From contig JABWCF010000004.1 of NCBI GenBank assembly GCA_013359255.1, forward strand, positions 62,001 to 126,000: 64,000 nucleotides of DNA, written 5' to 3'. Source of the stretch: Flavobacteriales bacterium. Its GTDB lineage: Bacteria; Bacteroidota; Bacteroidia; Flavobacteriales_E; Vicingaceae. The notes beneath the pieces were generated by a model that searched no databases, had not been told where the DNA came from, and was given only the letters and a program-made list of their open reading frames with translations. Both the position numbers and the translations under genes were made by a program. Positions 17,195-25,900 of this stretch are shown here, piece by piece (the first letter of the stretch is position 1; each line of letters opens with the position of its first letter).

Positions 17195-17443
17195 ATGAAA
17201 ACGACTATTGAAATTAGCATGTATCCGCTCAATGCCGAGTACATTCCCATTATCTCTGAATTTATTGAAAGACTAAATATATACCAAAATATAAAAATAA
17301 AAACCAATGCCACCAGCACACAAATAGTGGGCGAATATGATGAGGTAATGGATTTATTGAAAAAAGAAATTAAATTATCGTTTAAAAAACACGGTAAAGC
17401 TATTATGGTAATGAAAGTGCTAAATGGTGAACTGGATATTTAA
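17195..17443 (+). CDS. Small YkoF/MTH1187-like putative thiamine-binding protein
   Basis: 82 residues, with no signal peptide. The sequence ISMYPLNAEYIPIISEFIER ... TNATSTQIVGEYDEVMDLL resembles the ferredoxin-like thiamine-binding/MTH1187 (DUF77, COG0011) domain, including the Y-P-L, STQI and GEYDEVM landmarks. In Bacillus, YkoF of this superfamily binds thiamine and works with a HMP/thiamine transporter. It is the first gene after a TPP riboswitch and overlaps the PnuT gene by 20 bp, which supports a thiamine-related role. Whether it binds thiamine or a precursor, and why a cytoplasmic binder is needed, is not known from sequence. Confidence 0.75.
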   Translation: MKTTIEISMYPLNAEYIPIISEFIERLNIYQNIKIKTNATSTQIVGEYDEVMDLLKKEIKLSFKKHGKAIMVMKVLNGELDI

Positions 17444-18017
17444 CAATGCCTCTCTCCTTCTAGAAATAATGGCCGTAATTTTTGGAATTCTTTATGTTAT
17501 TCTTGCAGCACGCTTAAATATTTACTGTTGGATTTTTGGCATTATTGGTTCATTAATCAGTATTTACATTTTTATATTTTATGCAAAGCTCTATTCAGAA
17601 GCCCTTCTTTATCTGTTTTACGTTATTGCCGGAGTTTACGGCTGGATAAACTGGGCTAATAAAAAAAAGAACATATCGGAAGTATACTCAGACTCTGTTC
17701 CTAAAAATCTTCTTATTATTTTGGGTGGAATAATTTTTTCTTTAATTCTTTACAAGGTAATAACCTACTTTTTTCATGACGCACAAAAACCCCTTATAGA
17801 TTCGTTTACAACGGTATTTAGCATTATTGCCACCTATTTAACCGCAAAAAAACGGATAGAAAACTGGTTATACTGGATAGCAATTGATGCCCTTACCACT
17901 TATCTCTATTATTCAAGAGAATTAGAAATTTATGCCCTTTTAATGCTCTGCTATACATTAATGGCTGCCTATGGATTTATGAAATGGAAAAAACTAAAAG
18001 TAATTAAGGTTGTTTAA
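17424..18017 (+). CDS. pnuT: PnuC-family transporter, probable thiamine importer PnuT
   Basis: 197 residues with seven or so hydrophobic spans and PnuC landmarks: a Y-x-x-x-GVYGWINWANKK stretch and, near the C-terminus, NWLYWIAIDALTTYLYY. PnuC proteins take up nicotinamide riboside by facilitated diffusion driven by later phosphorylation. The subset under TPP riboswitch control in Bacteroidota is called PnuT and is assigned to thiamine. The riboswitch and its partner genes are the reason for the thiamine call here. It overlaps both neighbours (20 bp upstream, 8 bp downstream), which implies translational coupling. Confidence 0.88.
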   Translation: MVNWIFNNASLLLEIMAVIFGILYVILAARLNIYCWIFGIIGSLISIYIFIFYAKLYSEALLYLFYVIAGVYGWINWANKKKNISEVYSDSVPKNLLIILGGIIFSLILYKVITYFFHDAQKPLIDSFTTVFSIIATYLTAKKRIENWLYWIAIDALTTYLYYSRELEIYALLMLCYTLMAAYGFMKWKKLKVIKVV

Positions 18018-18528
18018 TAAAATTGTTATAACAGGGCCTGAATCAACAGGAAAATCTACGCTTTCAAAGGCTTTGGCCATACATTATAAAACATTATGGG
18101 TAAAGGAATATGCACGCGAATACCTTTCAACCTTATACAAACCATATACTTTTGAAGATGTAATAGAAATGGCTAAAATGCAACTTTTTTCTGAAAAAAA
18201 AATAAGTCATAAACCACCTCCGTTTATTTTTTTCGATACTGATTTAACTGTGTATAAAATTTGGATAGAAGAAAAATACCACACCGAGGTAGATTGGATT
18301 AATCAAGAGTTAAAAAATACCAGAGATAAACTCTACCTGCTTTGCAATATCGATTTGCCATGGTTTCCGGATCCTCTAAGAGAGCATCCCAATATTACCG
18401 ATAGGCAACGTATTTTTAGTAAATACATTGCCTTGTTGAATGAATACCAATTTAATTTTCACATTATAAGCGGAAAAGAAGATGAACGATTAAAAAAGTC
18501 AATTCAAATTATTTCAAATCAAAAATAA
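18010..18528 (+). CDS. NadR-like P-loop kinase, candidate thiamine-trapping kinase
   Basis: 172 residues resembling the ribosylnicotinamide-kinase domain of NadR without its adenylyltransferase or DNA-binding parts. Walker A is GPESTGKST (about 9-17). VKEYAREYL, FIFFDTDLTVYKIW and LCNIDLPWFPDPLREHP are the NadR-kinase counterparts. The start is a TTG that overlaps the PnuT stop by 8 bp, and no ATG exists before the P-loop. In a TPP-riboswitch operon with PnuT the natural substrate is thiamine: phosphorylation would trap the imported vitamin, as NadR traps nicotinamide riboside behind PnuC. This substrate is inference. Nicotinamide riboside kinase is the alternative. Confidence 0.82.
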   Translation: MFNKIVITGPESTGKSTLSKALAIHYKTLWVKEYAREYLSTLYKPYTFEDVIEMAKMQLFSEKKISHKPPPFIFFDTDLTVYKIWIEEKYHTEVDWINQELKNTRDKLYLLCNIDLPWFPDPLREHPNITDRQRIFSKYIALLNEYQFNFHIISGKEDERLKKSIQIISNQK

Positions 18529-18533
18529 GGGCA

Positions 18534-18541
18534 TACATTTG
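18534..18541 (+). promoter_or_regulatory. Promoter box TACATTTG before TPP riboswitch 2
   Basis: Exact TAnnTTTG match 6 bp after the kinase stop codon and just before the second aptamer, so the TonB receptor has its own promoter. Confidence 0.6.
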
Positions 18542-18548
18542 TCCCGTC

Positions 18549-18650
18549 TCACATAGGGGTGCTCTGTTAAAAGGGCTGAGATTATACCCGTTTTTTCTGT
18601 CTTATAACAGAAAAAGGAACCTGATCCAGATAATGCTGGCGTAGGGAGTT
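18549..18650 (+). ncRNA. TPP riboswitch 2 (THI element with extended P3a)
   Basis: Conserved blocks: aGGGGTGC (18555-18562), gggCTGAGAttatACCC (18573-18589), ggaacCTGATCCAGATAATGC (around 18616-18636) and tggcGTAGGGA (18637-18647). Between the CTGAGA and CTGAT blocks is an extra hairpin tttttctgt/acagaaaaa, the optional P3a arm of this class. P1 is weak. A short hairpin at 18663-18685 and a gcccct (18677-18682) able to pair with aggggt (18555-18560) precede the receptor start. Confidence 0.94.
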
Positions 18651-18708
18651 TAAAAGGAATAACCAAGCAAGTGTTTGCCCCTTGGCATTTGTCAAAAAAA
18701 ATAGTATC

Positions 18709-21150
18709 ATGAAAAAAATTACTTTTTTGACAGCAACATGGCTTCTTTCGTTTTACAGCTACTCTCAGTACAACCTTAGCGGTACAGTATTAGACTCACT
18801 CAATAAACCATTGGTTGGAGCAACCGTTAGAATTTTAAACAGTTTTAGAGGAATCGCAACAGACAATAATGGCTCATTCAAATTTACTAATTTAAAACAG
18901 CAAGAATACCTTATTGAAGCAAGTTTTATTGGATATGAAACGCAACAAAAACAAATTTCCAATCTTTCGGAAAATACTGAAATTCATTTTATACTACAGG
19001 AATCAAAAAATACTTTAGACGAATTAATTGTAACCGCCACCCGAGTAGAAGAAAATTCACCCATTGTACATACCAATATTTCGTATTCCGAAATTGAGAA
19101 AAACAACTTGGCTCAAGATGTTCCGGTATTACTTCAAAACTCTGTTTCTATGGTATCAACCAGCGATGCCGGTGCGGGTGTGGGTTATACTTCTTTCCGC
19201 CTGAGAGGTTCCGATGCCACCCGCATTAATGTTACCATTAACAGTATTCCTGTAAACGATGCCGAATCTCAAGGGGTGTGGTGGGTTAATATGCCCGATT
19301 TTATTTCAAGTACCGAAAACATACAAATTCAAAGAGGTGTTGGAGCCTCTACAAATGGAGCCGGAGCTTTTGGCGGAACCGTAAACCTGCAAACTACTAC
19401 ATTAAAAGAAAAAGCGTATGCAGAGATAGCCTCTTCGGCAGGTTCTTTTAATACTCAAAAATATACCTTTAAAACAGGCACAGGACTTATTAATAATCAT
19501 TTCACCTTCGATGCAAGAGCCTCTAAAATCAGTTCTGATGGCTATATAGACCGTGCCAGTTCCGATTTAAAAAGCTATTACCTATCGGCCGGATACTACG
19601 ATAAAAAAACTTCATTAAAAATTATTCAGTTTTCAGGAAAAGAAATTACTTATCAGGCGTGGTGGGGCACTCCGGAAAGCCGTATTAAAGGGAACCAAGA
19701 CGAAATGCTTACTCATGCCATGAACAATGGATTAGATTCTGCCGAAACAGAAAATCTCATAAACTCAGGCAGAACCTATAATTATTATCAATATAAAAAC
19801 GAAATAGACCACTACACTCAAGATCATTTTCAGTTACATTTTACACATCAGATTAATGAATATTTTTCGGCTAATGTTGCTTTGCATTACACATACGGAA
19901 GAGGTTATTATGAACAATACCGAAAAAAAGATGAATTCTCTAAGTACGCATTGCCCGATGTTGTTATAGGAAACGATACCATCAAATCAAGTGATTTTAT
20001 TAGAAGACGATGGCTCGATAACCATTTCTATGGTACGGTTTATAATATAAATTACAAAAACAATTTGCTTTCAATGACAGCAGGTGGAGGTTATAATATT
20101 TACGATGGAACTCATTTTGGAGAACTTATTTGGGCCGAATTTGCCAGCAATTCTAAACTAAACCAACGATATTACCAGAGCAACGCTTTAAAAACCGATT
20201 TAAATCACTTTTTAAAAATAGATTATTCCCTTACTGATAAATGGCTATTATACGCAGATATGCAGGTGAGAAATATCGCTTATAACACAAAGGGTTCCGA
20301 TAATGATTTAAGTCTGATTCATATTGATACCACTTTTGTTTTTATTAACCCAAAAGGAGGAATCAGTTTTCAGCCCAATAAAAAAATAAGAACTTATGCA
20401 TCAGTTAGCGTAGGAAACAGAGAGCCTGTTCGAAGCGATTTTATTGATAATCCAAAAAACAAACAACCTAAACACGAAACCCTTATCGACTATGAAGCAG
20501 GTTTGAATTTCAATGCCAAGAAAATTTCTTTGCAAACAAATTTTTATTTTATGGATTATAAAAACCAGCTGATACTTACCGGAGAGTTAAACGATGTAGG
20601 CACTCCTATTCGCAGCAATGTGAATTCGAGTTACAGGGCAGGTATTGAACTTTCGGGCAAAATACTACTAAGCAAAAAACTGAATATGAATTTTAATACG
20701 ACATTATCTCAAAATAAAATAAAAAAATTCACCGAAATTATCTACGACTACACTAACGGGTTTGATGTAGTTGAAAACATCTATTCCAACACTGATATTG
20801 CGTACTCGCCCAATATCATTGCCGCATTTGGCTTAGATTATTCTCCCATAAAATCTCTTACCTTGGCCATGCAGTCAAAATATGTAGGTAATCAATTTCT
20901 TGATAATACTTCGAACACAAAAAGAATATTAGCCCCTTATTACACCACCGATGCACGAATAACGTATCTACTTTACGCCAAAAAGGTAAAAGAGATTTCT
21001 GTATCGCTTATGGCTTATAATATTTTCAATGCACTCTACAGCAGCAACGGATACACTTTTAGTTATATTTATGGCGAATTAATTACTGAAAATTTTTACT
21101 ATCCACAGGCAGGAACAAACTTTATGGCAGGGATATCTGTAAAGTTTTAA
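18709..21150 (+). CDS. TonB-dependent outer-membrane receptor for thiamine (compounds)
   Basis: 813 residues: signal peptide (MKKITFLTATWLLSFYSYSQ), a carboxypeptidase-regulatory-like N-domain (YNLSGTVLDSLNKPLVGATV ... GIATDNNGSFKFTNL), a TonB plug (TLDELIVTATRVEENSPIV; FRLRGSDATRINVTINSIPVN) and a long barrel ending in an aromatic residue (AGISVKF), as beta-barrels usually do. The TPP riboswitch directly upstream argues that it imports thiamine, TPP or a precursor across the outer membrane, corresponding to the OMR1-type receptors of Bacteroidota thiamine regulons. An upstream in-frame TTG would add nine residues to the signal peptide, so the ATG is preferred. Confidence 0.9.
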   Translation: MKKITFLTATWLLSFYSYSQYNLSGTVLDSLNKPLVGATVRILNSFRGIATDNNGSFKFTNLKQQEYLIEASFIGYETQQKQISNLSENTEIHFILQESKNTLDELIVTATRVEENSPIVHTNISYSEIEKNNLAQDVPVLLQNSVSMVSTSDAGAGVGYTSFRLRGSDATRINVTINSIPVNDAESQGVWWVNMPDFISSTENIQIQRGVGASTNGAGAFGGTVNLQTTTLKEKAYAEIASSAGSFNTQKYTFKTGTGLINNHFTFDARASKISSDGYIDRASSDLKSYYLSAGYYDKKTSLKIIQFSGKEITYQAWWGTPESRIKGNQDEMLTHAMNNGLDSAETENLINSGRTYNYYQYKNEIDHYTQDHFQLHFTHQINEYFSANVALHYTYGRGYYEQYRKKDEFSKYALPDVVIGNDTIKSSDFIRRRWLDNHFYGTVYNINYKNNLLSMTAGGGYNIYDGTHFGELIWAEFASNSKLNQRYYQSNALKTDLNHFLKIDYSLTDKWLLYADMQVRNIAYNTKGSDNDLSLIHIDTTFVFINPKGGISFQPNKKIRTYASVSVGNREPVRSDFIDNPKNKQPKHETLIDYEAGLNFNAKKISLQTNFYFMDYKNQLILTGELNDVGTPIRSNVNSSYRAGIELSGKILLSKKLNMNFNTTLSQNKIKKFTEIIYDYTNGFDVVENIYSNTDIAYSPNIIAAFGLDYSPIKSLTLAMQSKYVGNQFLDNTSNTKRILAPYYTTDARITYLLYAKKVKEISVSLMAYNIFNALYSSNGYTFSYIYGELITENFYYPQAGTNFMAGISVKF

Positions 21151-21176
21151 AGAAAACAACTACTCGGTAAAAAAAC

Positions 21177-21184
21177 TAAATTTG
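21177..21184 (+). promoter_or_regulatory. Promoter box TAAATTTG
   Basis: Exact TAnnTTTG match 16 bp before the TTG start of the GT-C-like gene. Confidence 0.5.
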
Positions 21185-21200
21185 AGCATTTTATGACACT

Positions 21201-22514
21201 TTGTATTTACTAAAAGAACGCATACCACACCTTACCATTCTGCTTACGGCAATTATACTCGTATTTGCATCATCTAATATTAATTGGGGTCGCCAACATT
21301 GGAAAAATATTATTAAAGCCGATGGAAAAGGTTACTATGCATGGCTTCCAGCATTTTTTATTTACAATGATTTGCATTTTGACTTTTTCAATCAAATAGA
21401 GAAAGAAAAGTACTTTAGCGAAGAACTTTATTACGATTACAGAGTAGTTGTAAATAATAAAACTACCAACAAATACTTTGTGGGAACCGCTCTATTGCAG
21501 GCTCCTTTTTTTCTTGTAGCCCATCTCATTTCTAATATTACCAACAACGATACTGATGGCTACTCTAAATGGTATGCTATTTTTATAAACATAGCAGCTA
21601 TATTTTACGCATTAGCCGGATTGCTATTTACCAATCAATTGCTCAAAACCTTTAGTATTAACAGCATTAACAGAGGTATTACCCTATTATTATTTTCATT
21701 TGCTACCAACCTCTTTTACTATGTAGTGGGCGAACCAGCCATGTCTCACATCTACTCTTTTGCCTGCATTAGTGCGTTTTTACACTATGCTTCTAAATTA
21801 AAAGAGGGTAAAAACGCCATGTATATTTTATCTGTTCTTTTAGCTCTTATTGTGCTAGTGAGGCCTGTAAATATAATTATAGTAGGTATTCTACCATTCT
21901 TTTTTTCTGGATTCAAAGATTTTTTTATTACCATCTTATCTCCTATAAAAAGGATTTTTCTTTCGGTCATTATTTTTATTGCAATAACAAGCACTCAGCC
22001 TTTGCTGTATTTTTATCAAACCGGCATGTTTTTTCCGGATACCTATCCAGGTGAACATTTTAATTTTTTAAATCCACACATTATTTCTTTTCTATTTAGT
22101 TTTAAAAAAGGTTTATTTCTGTACTCTCCTATTATCCTGATTAGTTTAATAGGAATTTATATAATATTCCATCAAAATAAATTTAAGGGGTTCTCTATAA
22201 TGTTTTTCATTTCCATTTTAATTTATGTATTGTCTTCGTGGTGGAACTGGTGGTATGGCGGAAGTTTTTCTGCCCGTGTTATCTTAGATTATTTAAGTGT
22301 GTTTATGCTTGTTTTTTCGGCAACTTTAGAAAACTCAAAAAAATCATTACGATATTCTCTAATAACATTTTCTGCATTTTGTCTTATTCTATGTCAAATA
22401 CAAACCTACCAGTACCGATACTATATAATACATTGGGAAAACATGAATTTAGAACTCTATTTGAAATCTATTCATTCTATTTTTTTTCTTAACTTTGACT
22501 TGTGCTTTTTATAA
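21201..22514 (+). CDS. Polytopic membrane protein, GT-C glycosyltransferase-like
   Basis: 437 residues with roughly ten hydrophobic spans. After the first span comes an acidic/aromatic loop with ADGKGYYAWLPAFFIYNDLH, reminiscent of the first periplasmic loop of lipid-dependent GT-C glycosyltransferases (PMT/ArnT-like). Another loop reads WWNWWYGGSFSARVI, found in many Bacteroidota relatives annotated only as 'hypothetical'. It starts with TTG, since the ATG 8 bp upstream is out of frame and soon hits a stop. Its 3' end overlaps the next gene by 13 bp and contains that gene's promoter box. Glycosyl transfer is inferred from fold likeness only. Confidence 0.7.
   Translation: MYLLKERIPHLTILLTAIILVFASSNINWGRQHWKNIIKADGKGYYAWLPAFFIYNDLHFDFFNQIEKEKYFSEELYYDYRVVVNNKTTNKYFVGTALLQAPFFLVAHLISNITNNDTDGYSKWYAIFINIAAIFYALAGLLFTNQLLKTFSINSINRGITLLLFSFATNLFYYVVGEPAMSHIYSFACISAFLHYASKLKEGKNAMYILSVLLALIVLVRPVNIIIVGILPFFFSGFKDFFITILSPIKRIFLSVIIFIAITSTQPLLYFYQTGMFFPDTYPGEHFNFLNPHIISFLFSFKKGLFLYSPIILISLIGIYIIFHQNKFKGFSIMFFISILIYVLSSWWNWWYGGSFSARVILDYLSVFMLVFSATLENSKKSLRYSLITFSAFCLILCQIQTYQYRYYIIHWENMNLELYLKSIHSIFFLNFDLCFL
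22490..22497 (+). promoter_or_regulatory. Promoter box TAACTTTG for the metal-efflux genes
   Basis: Exact TAnnTTTG match inside the last codons of the GT-C-like gene and only 4 bp before the GTG start at 22502, so the transcript would be almost leaderless. Confidence 0.45.
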
Positions 22515-22885
22515 AACCCATATCTGTTTTTTTACTTATTAGCAGTTTACTGCTTCCTAAGCAGATACTCCATTTTGCTGTTCATTTGCCAGATATTATT
22601 GAACATTTTGAGGAACATAAAAGAGCGGAACACTCCGATATTATTGAATTTATTTCGTCTCATCTAACCACCAATAAAAAAGAATCTAAAGAGCACTCTA
22701 ATTTACCATTAAATCACGAGCACTCAAACCTTCCCGATTTACAAATTAGTATGTTCAATATTTGCTTGTCCCAATCGTTCAATCTTATTATTCCCAATAA
22801 TAGAACTATTAAAATACCTGCCTTAGTAGTTTTTAAATATTCAAACTTTCTGAAAACCATATTTCAACCACCAAAAGAGTTGTAA
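22502..22885 (+). CDS. Small His-rich exported protein preceding metal efflux genes
   Basis: 127 residues. An N-terminal hydrophobic segment (VFLLISSLLLPKQILHFAV) suggests export or a membrane anchor. It is followed by a charged, His-rich stretch (HFEEHKRAEH ... KEHSNLPLNHEHSNLPD), with about nine histidines in the first 75 residues. Small His-rich proteins often precede CzcA-type pumps in Bacteroidota and in the czc system of Cupriavidus (CzcI). A periplasmic metal-sensing or buffering role is a reasonable inference, not shown. The GTG start overlaps the preceding gene. No named domain was recognised. Confidence 0.68.
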   Translation: MLFIKPISVFLLISSLLLPKQILHFAVHLPDIIEHFEEHKRAEHSDIIEFISSHLTTNKKESKEHSNLPLNHEHSNLPDLQISMFNICLSQSFNLIIPNNRTIKIPALVVFKYSNFLKTIFQPPKEL

Positions 22886-22963
22886 ATTCTCCTTTCGTTA
22901 AAACATGCAGGAGGAAAAATCCTCCTTGGTATTTTCATTTTCATACATTTTAATTAATTTTTT

Positions 22964-25900
22964 ATGCTGGATAAAATAATAAACTTTTCAGTAAACAATA
23001 AATTCATTATAGGGCTGTTTTTAATGGGTTTAATAGGCTTTGGCACGTACCAACTTACTAAACTCCCTATAGATGCTGTACCAGATATTACGAATAATCA
23101 GGTACAAGTTATATCGGTAGCTCCTGCACTAGGAGCCACAGATATAGAACGCTTAATTACTTTTCCAATAGAATTAGCCAATAGCAACATTCCAGGCATG
23201 CACGAAATACGGAGTTTTTCTCGTTTCGGATTATCTATTGTTACCATTGTTTTTGATGATGACATTGATGTTTATTGGGCAAGGCAACAAGTAGCAGAAC
23301 GTTTGTTGCAGGTGCAAACCGAGTTGCCTGATGGAGTTCAATCTGTTTCGATGGGGCCTGTAACCACAGGATTGGGCGAAATTTACCAATATACGCTGAG
23401 GGCTAAAGAGGGTTATGAAAACAAGTTTAGCACCACCGATTTACGAACCATTCAAGACTGGATTGTACGCAGGCAACTGTTGGGAGTAAAAGGTGTAGCC
23501 GATGTAAGTAGTTTCGGTGGCAAATTAAAACAATATGAAATTGCTGTTGAGCCTAATAAACTCAAAGCCTTCGGAATTACAATAAACGATGTTTTTACCG
23601 CACTAGAAAATAACAATCAAAATACAGGTGGTGCGTATATAGAAAAAGGTCCAACTGCCCTTTTTATTAAAAGCGAAGGGTTAATTGGTAACGAAGAAGA
23701 TGTAAAATCCATTTTTATTAAAAACACTTCGAATGGAACTCCTTTACTTATTCGCGATGTGGCCGAAATAAACATAGGGCATGCTACACGATATGGAGCA
23801 ATAACCTATAACGACCAAGGTGAAGTGGCCGGAGCGGTTGTTATGATGCTCAAAGGAGAAAATAGCAACAAAGTAATTGAAAATGTAAAAGAACGCATTG
23901 AGGTAATTAAGAAAACACTGCCGGAAGGCATTCTTCTTGAACCATTTCTAGACCGAACAAAAATGGTGAATAATGCCATTAGCACAGTAAAAACAAACTT
24001 AATGGAAGGGGCGTTAATTGTTCTTTTTGTATTAATTCTTTTTCTTGGAAATTTCAGAGCCGGATTTTTGGTAGCTTCTATTATTCCTTTAGCCATGTTG
24101 TTTGCAGTTATCATGATGAACTTGTTTGGAGTAAGCGGAAACTTAATGAGCCTTGGAGCTTTAGATTTTGGTTTAATTATAGATGGGGCTGTAATTATTG
24201 TAGAGTCATTTTTACACAACCTAAGGCATCATCAATCTTTTTCAGCAAACACCCTGCTTACAAACCGGCAAATGGACACAGAAATAAAACACTCGGCCAG
24301 CAAAATGATGAATAGTGCGGTATTCGGCCAAATCATTATACTGGTAGTGTACTTGCCTATTTTCTTTTTAGAGGGTATTGAAGGTAAAATGTTTAAGCCT
24401 ATGGTTCAAACGGTTGTGTTTGCACTTTTAGGGGCATTTATTCTCTCTTTAACATACGTACCTATGATGAGTGCCCTTATAATGAGTAAACGTATTTCTC
24501 ATAAACAAACCCTTTCCGACCAAATGATGGCATTTATCGAAAAGCACTATGAACGAATGTTAAATCGCGTACTGCGTTTCCCTAAACTAGTAATATCTTC
24601 TGCGTTTTCCTTATTTATTATTGCTGTTTTTATTCTTAGCCAATTAGGCGGAGAATTTATTCCTACATTAGAAGAAGGAGATTTTGCAGTAGAAACTCGT
24701 GTTTTAACCGGAAGTAATTTAAACACTGCTGTAGAAAAAATAAAAAAAGCGGCTCATATTCTTTTAAAAGATTTTCCCGAAGTAGAACAAGTGGTTTCTA
24801 AAATAGGTAGCGGAGAAATTCCAACCGACCCTATGCCCATGGAAGCCGCAGATATGATGATTATCCTTAAGCATAAAAGCGAATGGACATCAGCTAGTAC
24901 GTTTCCTGAGCTTTCGGAAAAAATGGGTGCTGCCCTTGAAGCAGTTCCTGGCATCACTACCGGATTTCAATACCCCGTTCAAATGCGGTTTAATGAATTA
25001 ATGACCGGAGCCAAACAAGATGTAGTATGTAAAATATTTGGCGAAAACATAGACACTCTTGCCTATTATGCCCAGCAATTAGGCACTTTAGCCACAAGTG
25101 TAGAAGGTTCTAATAGCATTTATGTAGAACCCGTGGCCGGTATGCCACAAATTACAATCCGGTATAAAAGAGAAGCTTTTTCGCAATATGGCTTAGATAT
25201 AAAAGAGGTAAATAAAGTAGTGAATACTGGACTAGCTGGCCAAGTTGCGGGTTCGCTTTACGAAGATGAAAAAAGATTTGACATTGTAGTTCGTTTAAAC
25301 AGAAATCAACTAAACCACGTAGAAGATATTAAAAACTTGTTAATTCCAACAGAAAGCGGATTGCAAATTCCTCTTTACCAAATTGCCGATGTAGAACTAA
25401 ATGAGGGGCCTAATCAAATACAACGCGAAGATGCAAAACGGAGAATTATAGTTGGGTTTAATGTAATTGGTAGAGATGTGCAATCTATTGTAGAAGAATT
25501 GAAAATAAAAGAAAAGAAAAACATTAAACTACCTGCCGGTTACTATATTACTTATGGTGGTGCATTCGAAAATTTAAACGCAGCAAAAAAGAGATTAAGC
25601 ATTACCGTTCCTATCTCGCTCCTGCTTATTTTTATCTTGCTTTATTTCGCATTTCAATCTGTAAAACATGGTTTACTAATCTATTCGGCCATTCCGCTTT
25701 CGGCTATTGGCGGTGTATTTGCCTTGTTGTTAAGAGGTATGCCTTTTAGCATATCGGCAGGTATTGGTTTTATTGCATTGTTTGGGGTAGCGGTGCTAAA
25801 TGGTATTGTGCTCATTGCCGAATTTAACCGCCTAAAAAACGAAGGCATTACCGACAAGAAAAAAATTGTGCTTAAAGGCACAAAAGTGCGATTACGCCCA

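Noticed and set aside
21193-21213. ATG at 21193 as start of the GT-C-like gene
   Set aside because: It is out of frame and meets a stop after six codons, so the TTG at 21201 is used instead.
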